A stretch of DNA of 64,000 nucleotides, taken from Mya arenaria (taxonomy: Eukaryota > Mollusca > Bivalvia > Myida > Myidae). Below the pieces are notes generated by a model. That model saw only the letters and a program-made list of their open reading frames with translations, was not told where the DNA came from and ran no database searches. This document shows positions 49,261-60,600 of this stretch, piece after piece. The stretch is from NCBI RefSeq assembly GCF_026914265.1, contig NC_069135.1, positions 3,055,001 to 3,119,000 on the forward strand, written 5' to 3'. The first letter of the stretch is position 1. Each line of letters opens with the position of its first letter. Position numbers and translations under genes: made by a program.

Positions 49261-50560
49261 GAACCCCAGAGAGGCGGAGTGGGGTTGGGCGTAACTCGGG
49301 ACACGCTGCTCCTTTTATTCGAAACAAGACTGGGTCTTAACATGATACGTGCTTTGGTCGCCTCTAAACAGTCTGCAATTATTGGCTGAAAAATCAAAAA
49401 TGAGCCACATGGACGTTACAATTGACATAGAACGTGTAAATGAAAAATTGCGGAGACGAATTTGGGATGGGTGCCTCCGACTACATCCGTCAAACGAGTA
49501 TACATACAAATATGCAGGGAAAATGTATAAAACCGCTCATTTTTTTCTGCAAAAGCAGCGATACGGATTATGAATCGGGCTGAGTTTCCCCGAATTTCCC
49601 GATATTCCACGTTGCTATGAATATTATCGAATATAAAGTTATCAATTCAATCACTCATATTTATGTTCTTACAAAACAAGGATACGGAAATGACTTCATG
49701 AACTGATCCTTTTAAGTGTTGAAACAGATACTGCAGAGAGTTTATCGAATAGTGGATACTGGTAATATAAGTTCAAGGTCTGTTGCCAGTCTAAACGATT
49801 CAACAATACGAGAAAGAGCGACACTAACTCCTCGGATACAACCATTTCTGGTAAATGGAAAATAATACGTAACGGTAATATAGGCCGCAGCTTTAATGTT
49901 GTTTTTTCTCTTCTTGGATAACACGGAAATTGAAACTTAATTAAACAAGTATTGATTATTATTGATGAATATCAATGTGCTGTCAAAGTTACTTGCCTAA
50001 AGCATTTAACTAATAACTAATCATAAATAAATGACACAGAGCGTTGAACGTGTATTTCGGAAAGTTGTATTAATAATAATGTTAAAAATATATATCACCG
50101 AGAATATTTTTATTTTGTGTGATCACTATTCCATACTAGTGCGCTAATTTAAATAAACATCGATCTGGACTTTAAAAAGTGACAGGCGGTATAGTTATTT
50201 AACTTATTTTTTTTTTTTTTTTTTGTGATAAATATAGTACGATTTTTTTTCTGTTGTCTGTAAGAAGACACTTTTGAAGAAAAAACGAGTTACTGTATCT
50301 GACTAATACGATGACAAGTGTATCACATATATTAGTGAGCAAATAAATGCATTAATAACTAAATAAATACAGATTTATAAATAGAAAAAAAATATTTTTC
50401 CGAAAGATAAACATTAGATTATTACCTGTACAATGTATCGGCTGGTGGGATTACTCGAAATTCTCGTGCACGGTCCGCTTACAAGCGTAAGAAGACACTC
50501 TTTCAAAAGCTCTGCTGAGGGTATAAACACCATCTAGTACTCATTTCCATTTTGCTTCAG
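49261..50560. other. upstream region of the alpha-mannosidase gene
   Basis: AT-rich, with a T19 run near 50206-50224. No coding region is supported. An acceptor-like TTTGCTTCAG ends at 50560, 33 bases before the mannosidase ATG, so a non-coding first exon may lie in this stretch. Confidence 0.4.
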
Positions 50561-50593
50561 GCGACTCCCTTCAACCCCGTGTTACACTGAGCG

Positions 50594-53500
50594 ATGCTAC
50601 GCTTCCTCTTCCGACGGAGATTCTTCAAGCGTCTGGTGGCGTCCTTGGCGCTACTCTACATTACCGCCGTTTGCATGTCATCTCTGTTTGTATTCTCGCT
50701 CACGGAAAACCCCGACGGCTACCGGAACTCTATTCCGGATATACGTGGTCGCACCTCATTGCGCTCAGTTGACAAATGTGCCCATCCGAAACTTGGAACC
50801 GATAGGATTTACACATATGACCTACCAACCATTACAAACTATGGGTTGGTAAACAATAATGGCAATCCGCGTTTCAAGGAATACAAAATTCCAGTAATAG
50901 ATATTTCAGAGGCATACAAATCTAATCTAGACGAACTGTCTGTTTATGTGATTCCATTTTCTCACGTGGATCCCGGCTACGGCATGACCATGGAGCAGTA
51001 TTTTGCATCTAAATCGCGGCACACATTAGATAACATGGTACGTAAGCTAGAAGAGTATCCTGATCTCACGTTCCAGTGGGCAGAAACGGTGTTCCTCGAG
51101 CGATGGTGGCGGCAGGCCGACAACGGAACCCGCGCCAAGATGAAGCGGCTAGCGGAAGAAGGGCGGTTCGAGGTGGTACTTGGCGGCTGGGTTATGCCAG
51201 ACGAGGCTGTCACGCACTTTGAGGCTGTGGTCGACCAGCTGATCGAGGGGCATACCTGGCTCAAAAAGCACCTGCACGTGTCGCCTCGGAACGCCTGGAT
51301 TAATGACCCGTTCGGTTACTCGAGCACCATGCCGTATCTGTGGCGTCAGGCAGGCATGCGTAATATGGTCATACTGAGAATTCACCAAGCCATAAAGGCC
51401 ACACTGATGCGGAAGCGCGCACTTGAGTTTAACTGGAAACCTATGTGGGAAATGGGTGGTGACACTTATGGTGACATGCTTTGCCATTTGATGTCCTACC
51501 GCGGGTACTGGATCGGAGACGTCTGTGGGCCTAACAACCAACATATATGTAGAGAGTATGCGTTCATGCACGAAAACCCGCGGGACAAGGTTGTCTTTTT
51601 GTCCAATGAAAACATTGCCGAAAGAGCCCGCATCTTGTACGAACAGTACAGAATTACGGCCGAACTTTACCGGAAACATACCTCAACGGAACATCCGCAA
51701 GGGGAACAGCTGTTTTTGCCTATGTTTCTCGGAGAAGACTTTTCGTATGTTACAGCGAAAGATTACGACTTAATATATAAGAATTATAAAATGTTATTTG
51801 ACTATATGAATAAAAAGAGTGAATGGAAGATAAATATCAAGTTTGGCACCATCAATGATTATTTTACTGACATTAAGAAGTACCAAGCCAGTGTTGGCTA
51901 CAGTTTTCCTAATTTGTCAGGTGATTTTTTTCCGTACTCGGACTATCAAAACGATTACTGGACTGGCTACTACTCCACACGACCATTTTTAAAGCAGCTA
52001 TCCAGGGAATTACAGAGTACTCTTAAGTTAGCAGACATGTTGCACACTTACGCCAAGGCAAGGGTTAAAACAAACGATGAATACACGAACCTGAAAGAAA
52101 TTGACGAGCTTCTTCAAACTTCCCGCCGCCACCTTGGCGTGTTCCAGCACCACGACGGTATCACGGGAACATCTCTGCAGTTCGTCATGGACAACTTCCA
52201 GAAAGAGCTCAGCGAGGCGTTGCAGAAATGTAAAACGGCGATGAAAATGATTACCTCTCAGTTATTATCAAGAGGGAGTATGCCAGTTGCAAGTGTACGC
52301 GATGTGCTGGCCAGAGAAGGATCTAAAACCGCGACAACATACACTGTGATGACGGTGCCACCGGGTGGTGCGTTTCTCACCGTCGCCAACTCATTGCCTC
52401 GCATGCGGACGGAGGTGGTAACGTTCCACTGTAGCGAAGACAAAGTGAAGGTATCCGAAGGAGGACGGACCCTGCCGCTGCAGGTACGCGAGGTGGGCAG
52501 CTCCAGGTACGAGGTCTCTTTTGTGGCACAACTTCCGCCGGCCAGCGTGCAATATTATAACGTGACATTGATGATGGAGGTTGGGGCAAATGTTGCACAG
52601 AAATCCAGTCCAAGTGAACATGGTGGTGAAATTTTGATAGAAAACGACTTCTTGAAAGTGCAGTTTAACAATGAATCAGGATTTATAAGTCAAATTATTG
52701 GGAAACATTTAAATAATTTGAAGTTAAACATTCAAAGTGATGTATTAGCGTACACCGCTAAAAGAAGTGGCGCTTATATATTTGCTCCCGATGGCGAGGC
52801 CAAACAATTTCTTAGAGGTAAACCAAAAGTTACACTTACAACAGGGAACTTATATTCTGAAGTCGAAGTGGTTTACTCTTCGGTATTTATCATTACAACA
52901 AGACTGTATCATTTGCCAGGAAGCAAGGCGATGGGCGTGTTTATTGACACAAAATTAGATGTAAAAAGTAACACTCAGTCAATGAATCAAGAAGTAATTT
53001 TACGTCTGAAAACTGATATGAAAACCAATAACACGATGTTCACAGATCAGAACGGGTTTCAGCTGATGGGGCGGCGCACGTACACTGATCGTGCCACGGA
53101 GGAGAACTTCTACCCAATCACAACAATGGCTATTATTCAGGACAGCTCGAGTCGGCTCACGCTTAACACCGCCCAGCCGCACGGCGCCGCGAGTCTGAAA
53201 GACGGGTGGCTCGAAGTGATGCTGGACAGGTCCCTATCACGGGACGACGGGAAGGGGCTTGGGCAGGGGGTTAGTGATAACGTGGCCACCTCGGCACAAT
53301 TTGTCCTTCACCTGGAAAGCATGACTGGCGAGGGCATTCCTGAGACCAAGTACACATATCCCTCCATGGATAGCTTGCTTATAAACGAACAGTTGAACGA
53401 ACCAGTGTACAAGTTGTTTGTTCCTTCCGTTGGGGTGAAGTATATTGCAAACGTTCAGGGAATAGAGGACTCCTTGCCATGTGACACGTCCATAACGGTG

Positions 53501-53752
53501 ATGCGACAGTCGAACGTTGGCACGAGCATGGTGCTCCACCGCTGGGCCACACATTGCCGCTTTCCGACTGTGTCCGAGTGTCGACGCTACCAAGGGGACG
53601 TTACTCTTCGCAATCTATTTAGGAGCGTTGCGAAGGTATCTGCCGTCGAGACGTCCTTGACACATTCGGAACACTTTGGACCAGTGTCCCGAACCGACAT
53701 CCTGGCGCCCACACCAATGCAGCTTAGAACGTTCCTCATTCTTCTTTCATAA
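50594..53752 (+). CDS. Golgi-type alpha-mannosidase II (GH38), single coding exon
   Basis: Glycoside hydrolase family 38 enzyme of 1052 residues. The family trims two mannoses from GlcNAc-Man5-GlcNAc2 during N-glycan maturation in the medial Golgi. The layout is that of a type II membrane protein: a short basic cytoplasmic tail (residues 1-13), a signal-anchor (14-36), a stem, then the catalytic domain. Zinc and catalytic residues by comparison with Drosophila Golgi mannosidase II are His124 and Asp126 (SHVDPGYG), the nucleophile Asp238 (NDPFGYSSTMPYL) and His520 (QHHDGITGT). WVMPDEA (residues 199-205) is conserved. The usual HSHNDPGW reads FSHVDPGYG here, so this is a divergent paralogue and the substrate may differ. 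It is about 90 residues shorter than human MAN2A1. The entire coding sequence is one exon, unlike vertebrate MAN2A genes. The 3' end faces the receptor gene. Confidence 0.92.
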   Translation: MLRFLFRRRFFKRLVASLALLYITAVCMSSLFVFSLTENPDGYRNSIPDIRGRTSLRSVDKCAHPKLGTDRIYTYDLPTITNYGLVNNNGNPRFKEYKIPVIDISEAYKSNLDELSVYVIPFSHVDPGYGMTMEQYFASKSRHTLDNMVRKLEEYPDLTFQWAETVFLERWWRQADNGTRAKMKRLAEEGRFEVVLGGWVMPDEAVTHFEAVVDQLIEGHTWLKKHLHVSPRNAWINDPFGYSSTMPYLWRQAGMRNMVILRIHQAIKATLMRKRALEFNWKPMWEMGGDTYGDMLCHLMSYRGYWIGDVCGPNNQHICREYAFMHENPRDKVVFLSNENIAERARILYEQYRITAELYRKHTSTEHPQGEQLFLPMFLGEDFSYVTAKDYDLIYKNYKMLFDYMNKKSEWKINIKFGTINDYFTDIKKYQASVGYSFPNLSGDFFPYSDYQNDYWTGYYSTRPFLKQLSRELQSTLKLADMLHTYAKARVKTNDEYTNLKEIDELLQTSRRHLGVFQHHDGITGTSLQFVMDNFQKELSEALQKCKTAMKMITSQLLSRGSMPVASVRDVLAREGSKTATTYTVMTVPPGGAFLTVANSLPRMRTEVVTFHCSEDKVKVSEGGRTLPLQVREVGSSRYEVSFVAQLPPASVQYYNVTLMMEVGANVAQKSSPSEHGGEILIENDFLKVQFNNESGFISQIIGKHLNNLKLNIQSDVLAYTAKRSGAYIFAPDGEAKQFLRGKPKVTLTTGNLYSEVEVVYSSVFIITTRLYHLPGSKAMGVFIDTKLDVKSNTQSMNQEVILRLKTDMKTNNTMFTDQNGFQLMGRRTYTDRATEENFYPITTMAIIQDSSSRLTLNTAQPHGAASLKDGWLEVMLDRSLSRDDGKGLGQGVSDNVATSAQFVLHLESMTGEGIPETKYTYPSMDSLLINEQLNEPVYKLFVPSVGVKYIANVQGIEDSLPCDTSITVMRQSNVGTSMVLHRWATHCRFPTVSECRRYQGDVTLRNLFRSVAKVSAVETSLTHSEHFGPVSRTDILAPTPMQLRTFLILLS

Positions 53753-54602
53753 CCTTAAATTATTTAATTTTTATACTGTGATATGAAGCAGTCCCAATGC
53801 TAAATATTTATTAGTTTTTGTATAATTCATGTTATATTGAATGTATTTATTCTGTTATCTACGATTTTAAGTTAAAACTTTTCACTGTAATGGAATAAAA
53901 AATGCTGTAATTATTTTTTCTTTACGTTCTGTGAGTTGCAAATTTTGTTTTAAAACAAACACTTCTCTAGCAGTCAAAGATGTTGGGTACAGCCTACCAA
54001 AAAAATAAGACGGAATATGTTCCAAATGTATTTTGACACACGTAATGTACAACATGACAGCACAACCGGCATGGTTATACACTTACGGCAATCGCTTATG
54101 AATTATGATAAAAAAAGTTGAGTATTAAATGCATTTCTCTCCTCTAAATACAAATAAACAAAGATAAAAGTTGCATGCACAAACAATACTATTATTTAGA
54201 AAAGCACAGTCACATACATGTTATAAAACTGATCATAAACGTGTATACACATATAAAACATGAATGTACTGGTTATTTATATGAATACGTTTTAAAATTA
54301 TATATAGATAAAAATCATGCAATAATTAGCCGATTGACACAAAAACTGTCCACCACATTTTCTATTGCACGTCTCTGGCTGAGTAAAATGTCACCTTTAG
54401 TACCAAATGTATTCGACTTATTACGTCTATTGCAATTCCCTGCAACATTACTAAACGTTCCTCTAACATTAACCTAGTGATTGCAATGGTTGCCTTCGCA
54501 TGCAAACTGAACTATTTAAGTATTCACTGTACTTGAAATTAAAACGTTTGAGCAAATTAATTGATCCGATTTCACATCGCCTTATGTGGTACGGTAGTTA
54601 CA
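53753..54602. other. convergent intergenic region
   Basis: Shared 3' flank of the mannosidase gene (+) and the receptor gene (-). AT-rich with no reading frame of note. A mannosidase poly(A) signal lies at 53894. Confidence 0.5.
53894..53899 (+). other. poly(A) signal of the alpha-mannosidase gene
   Basis: AATAAA 142 bases after the stop codon, followed by T-rich sequence. Confidence 0.6.
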
Positions 54603-57600
54603 TCATATCATGAAGACCCCGTCTTCCTCGATCCCGTGCTGGTACGGACTGTGTACGGAGTTAATGATATCCGGAACATGGGCGCGCGTTCCGCTTTTGT
54701 CTGACTTCCCTGTGAACTGATTGTCTGAACCGTGACATTTCATGTCTACTGGTACATGTCTTTTGTTATATGGGAAGTTTATATTTATTATTTCAAGGTC
54801 ATTAGGTGAGGTTATTACAGTACTGGAGGATGATGTAATCCGTTTATTGCTTGTTGGACCTACACCAGACGGGGCATCCCCAGTCCTCTCTGTGTTTTGA
54901 GATTCCCCTTCCTCCGCGGCGTCCTCCTCATCGCTGCTCCCTCCCTGAAGGTCCCGTGCACTCAGGTACTGTATTTGGGATTCTTGATTCCTAGGGTCCG
55001 ACCTCTCCTCCACCAGCGTGTCTGGCGAATCAGATAAGTCGTCGTCACTCACCGCATTGTGTCGAGTTTGAACGGCCCTTTTAAGTTGACTGTCATTTGG
55101 GTATATGTAGTGAGGGTCGTCTTTATCCCAGCTTGGGCACCGGAAGCGAGGGGAAGAATCGGCACGTGACCGGTAGACAGGCATCGTCGTACTCCCCATT
55201 GGAGCTGAACGCGGTGCTCCAGGAGACTGTTTATATTTGCCCGGCTTTCCCACCAAATCCATCGTCTTATACTTCTGTAAGGCAGGTGTTTTACTGATTT
55301 TGTGTAGACGGGACACAGGCGCTGACGCCACTGAACTTGGTCGTTCCATGGAACTTAAGGCATGAAGACGTAGCAAGTCGCTGTCGGACAGATGGCTTTG
55401 ACCGCGGATGTCCGCGTACTGGACCTGGCTATCTGCCGACGCCGAGCCAATCACTGACCCAGACTGGCTGTGCTGTCGGCCGGTTAAACTGTCCATGTCG
55501 AAGGCTAGATTGCCAAACGTTCGAGTGACGGACGATGGCGAATCATATACATCCAGCTCTTCATCTGAAAATAGATATTCAACCTAGTTTCCACGCTAAA
55601 AGCAATCGCTCATAGTTCCCGTGTTAAATGCACTCTCTCACAGTTCCCATGTTCACAACAAATTTTGTCAAACTTTGTTATTTTAATTTCCTTTATAAAC
55701 AGACACCAAACCGCAGACAGACGTTTGAAAGAATTTTGTTATGCCAAGCCTTAAAGAATTCCATTTTCGATAGCGTCGCTTACGCTTTTCAGGAAAATAG
55801 AGCATTTCGTCACATTTTAATACATATAACCAATCGAGCTCTAACTGTTGATGACCTTTTACCACTGTCACAAATACATCGCTCATATTTATTCGAAAAA
55901 ATGTGAAGGAGTGACTGTAGCCCGTAGCCAGTAATATCAGTTTATCATTGTCCTTAAATATCGTTTACTTATTAAACCGTTTTTAGGCTGTAGGCCGCTA
56001 GGCCTGCAGACTTTTATAACCGTATCTCGGAAATCGCATCGGCAGATCGACATAACATTTTTAACTTTTGGCGAATTAATGCGCGCACGGGCGTATCAAC
56101 GCCCGCGCGGTTAGAATTGCGGTGGTTAACGACCTAATTTTCATTAACATTTAGATCGAAAATACCTAGTTAGCAATCTGCTCTAATAGCTACGGACTGC
56201 ATTCTGCATATTAATTAGCTTGCTAAAAGTAGCGCTGTAATGAGTGTTCAATCTATGTTATGCGGTTAATATAGTTCGAATAAGATGCCTTTTGCATATA
56301 ATATAATATAATTATTTTATTATCGGCGAGTTACAGAACGCAGTATTTAAAGCAGATTCTGCAAATAGTTTAATAATGAAGCGTACTGAATCAAATAAAT
56401 ACAAGTATGTATTTTGTATACCTTTAGATTTTGCTGCGGCCGAGGACCGATAATATCTACATAATATCTACATGTACATTGCAGTTAAGAATAGAATCTG
56501 GGTCATCGCATTCGGACAGGTTTATTCCCCGGAGATAAACTCTGAGCTTAATCCCGGAAAAATATGGATCGCATTATGATGCAATTAAATGCCAAGTATG
56601 CGCAAAATATCAAACAATTATGTGAAAATAGAATTATAATACTTCATTTAATCCTAAATCAGTTTTTTGGTGAGTGTAGTTTATTCATAAGTATATTTTC
56701 TATGTTTTAAATTGCCTAAATCGGCTATTACTTGACATTTTTTTATTGAGATTGTTAGTTCTTACTTGTGTTTGTAAAATATGTGTCGCATAAAACCATT
56801 CTCTTGTGTAAGTACATACTAACAACCTTTTAACCATAACTAAATGAATATTATACACTTTCCCCATTCAAATCAAATCGCGTAAAGCGTGGACAGGCTA
56901 TCGACCTGCTACAATTTGTGGCATAGTCACGTAATGACGAATGAAACGGAAAGTATGTGAATATTTCCCTGTTTGTCTCAGTAATTTCAGTCCAATATCT
57001 TGAGCATGAAGCATAATGCATATGCATATTTAAAAAAATAACTGATGTAAACCTGATCATTTTGTCCACGAGTGGCATATGTTGAGGGCATTATTAAAAT
57101 ACATGTACATCAAACATACAGGGAATTGATACTTTGTGGGTGATATGATCCAGAGGTATTTGGCAATGTAGAAAGAAGCCTTAAACACAAACCTAATTAA
57201 TATTTCCAATGCATTTTGCTGGGATGCATTTGGTTTAGCTGGCATGCCCTGGTAGAAAATTAAATACGCCAAAGTCAAGTGTGAAGTGTAGAGTAGATTT
57301 TACTAAAAACTCCTAAATGCTTTATCCGTGGCAGTGCATTGTTTATGAAACCAAAGCTCCAAATAAGGTCTTATATGATATTGAGAATTACTCCGATACC
57401 TTATAAGTAACTATTTGGCGTATTCCACATGTCAAGTGACTTATACTTCATGATCTCATTGAGAATCAACATTAAACTCTAAAAAAAATCGAGAAGGAAA
57501 TTTTGAGCGGGCATATAATATCTTTAGATGTTTATGTTAATAATTATATTTTACAATTACATGGCTATACTCACGAAACGTTGCAGGCCGAAAGCCATTC

Positions 57601-60600
57601 AACGCTTTAAGCGCTTTGATTTTATTAAGCTTCTGATTCTGACGAAAGACTCGTCACCATGGCAGACAAGATAAATCAGATCGGCAAACGGTTAATTGAA
57701 CTACAAAAAAAAAAATGACAGCGCCAATGTACCTGAGATTGCTTTGGTGGGGGCCGGCGGGCGGTAGACCCGGCACAGGAAGGCAGAAATAAGTACCAGG
57801 ATGATGGCGAACACAGCCAGCAGGGCGCCCAGGATCACCACGATCACCTCCATCCTGCAGGAACAAAACCATCATATTTAAAAAGGCCGTCAGGTTTATA
57901 CCATGCGTATAGGGTTCGACTGTATGTTGTTTTTTTACGGAAAAGAAAATACAACATGCAGAATACTGGTATGTCACGTACGTTTGACTACTTTGCACAG
58001 GCATTGGTGTGGGCGGCGCGGAGGTCGATGTTACGGTGCCGGCAGTGGTCACGGTCGAGTTGATCGGCACGACACATATCATGGGGTCACACTCACTAGT
58101 GCTCAGGTAATTGGCGCAGCGGGTGTAGTAGTAAAACTCCTCTTTCGGGTCCTGCAGGGACACATTCTTTCGATGGTTGTTGTAAAACTTCGGGTTTGAT
58201 GTGAGGGTTAACCGTCCATCCGTCCCAAAGCTGCCGATCTGCGGTAGGAATGGGTTTACCAATGAAATAAGATTTTAAGAACCCTGAGACCACAATTGCA
58301 AACTTATGGCATAGTAAAATAACATATATTTTTAGTTTTAACATCCTTTTATATGGATAAAACGCATTCGCTTGCATTTGCAATTGCTTTATATTATTTA
58401 CAACATTGAAATACGTGTAAGCGTACTTCTTTGTAGAATGCACGTCCATCTGCGTCCAGCTGGATGTTGTGAATGGTGAACCCTATATTTCCGTTTCCGC
58501 TCTCATCAAACAAGCGCTTGCCGCTGATGCTCTGACGCCGGATGCTGTTCACCAGGTCGGTCGGGGAAGTGCGGGCCGCCTGGTAGCAGGGGATGCTGCG
58601 GATTTGGCGTTCAGCACAGAATTGTTTGTAACCGGAAGCCACCGCCTGTACGGCGAGGCCCGTGTGAACACCTCTCTGGTCCTTGACCAAATTGCCGACA
58701 AGCGAATCGTTCAAGTATGTAGTCATCGTCTCTTTTTCACACCTAGCGCCATTACGAAACCTGTCTTTTTCAAATGATGAAATCAAATTGCAATAATTAA
58801 TGTTCTCGAAATAGTTTGGGATCCATTTATTAAAATATGTTTGAGAAATGTTTAAACCAGCTAGGTACTGTCTGTATGAAGTACTTTGGAACTCCTTGGC
58901 TGATACAGTGAACACAAGGGCACCAAGGCTGGCCTTTTCTACTTCCGCCGCTACCAGCTCGCGGTTCGTGCCCCATCCGTCACTAGCTATAAATATAAGC
59001 GGCTTGCCTTGGTTATCGTTGTCTTTAAAGGTAAGAAGTAGTCGACGCGCCAACGTGTCTATTCCAAAATACAACACGACACGTACTTGCTGGGTGAAAA
59101 GCTTGTTAATGACTTTATCTAACTGTGACGTTGTCATATCTTGTGAAATGGGAATTGGGTCTCTAATGCAAATATTTTTAAGTTTAGCCTCATTAAGCAA
59201 TCCTTCTTTCCCGTTTATACCATACGCATCATCAATATATACAAGACCGACGTGGTTGACCTCTAGTTGCACCACCAGCTGTATCATGCCATGAATCTGT
59301 ACTGGATCGCTAGGCACGGTTCGCAGGAAGTACGGGTATCGGATACGGTTGTCTAACTCCATAGAAGACGCACTGTAAGATACTAGCGGAAGGTTTGCCG
59401 CGTTTACAATGTCCCCGATAAGTATCGTTACGGGCGACGACAGAGATCCTACAACCGCAACTACGCGGTCCGCGTCTACCACGTGACCAGTTGTGAAATC
59501 CGTCAAAATCAAACGTTTGTCTAGAAAATTGAAAAGAAAGCTGGTTGTGTTGATTCCGTTGTAACAATCATCAATAGCTAACGCACCGAAATCAATGCCC
59601 GTTGTGTTACGCATTTCTTGCACTGAATGCATAAACGCTGAAACTGTGATGATGTCATTCGTCTCGTTTCGGAGTAACCCGCAGGTGAATGTGGAGTAAC
59701 CATAGTTACGGATGGTAAAGAGGCCGACAATGAGCGCCTCCTCCCCGTGCAAGTACGAGAACCGACCCTCGTCCACGTGCACGCATTTCTCGCAATGTTT
59801 ACGGCAGGCAGAGACAGGCAGCGTCCTGGGGTCGCCTAGCGTGAGCGTACAATGGTCCGCATCCGCATCAGCCTCCCAGACATGTGTGTATATTTCCTGT
59901 AAATTATATGTAAACGCTTAAACTACGTGAAGTGAGAGCAGCATGCCACTACAGACTGGAATTGTAAGACTAAATACTACGACAAAGGTGCCATAGTTAA
60001 TTCTATGTTTTGTTTCAAGTTTGAACACTTTAGATATGAGTAAATATGAAATATTAATAACGATTTTTTGTATTGTATGTATAAGTATTTCCAATCAAAA
60101 ACCATAGCCCATTTCGATTATTATTTAAATTAAATATGTTAAAAATGAAAATTACCTCGACACCATTAGCTTTATCATAGGTACTCATCGATAAGCGAAG
60201 AAAGGAATAATTCTGAAATCCGTTTTTGTTGAAACTTATTTCCTTGGAAGCGTATGGATAAAACTCGAGGTCCTTGAAGAATTCGGTGACATTGACCGTG
60301 TTTGACAGAATGGTCTCAGTAAGAGATTCAACAATGGAAGAGTTTGTCGCCAAGCATTGTTTTATATCAAGTTCCCCGCATGACACGTGAAGAGTGTCGT
60401 TCGCCGCTAGCGCGCCGGCAAGGACGGCGTCAAGCACGTGCTTTGGTTCCAATTCCAGCAAGTGATTGGATGGCAACTGAGAAACCAGATCGGAGATCGG
60501 GCTAAGCTCGAAACCATTACGTATATTTTGAAAATAGGAATAAAAATGCCAGTTTTGGTTCGTTTTGTTGCCGTAGAACGGATGGTCCACGTGAACAACA

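Noticed and set aside
44216-49400. Many short open frames inside the minisatellites on both strands
   Set aside because: They are by-products of unit lengths without stops. Protein repeats such as those at 45786-46199 have no start context or flanking exons.
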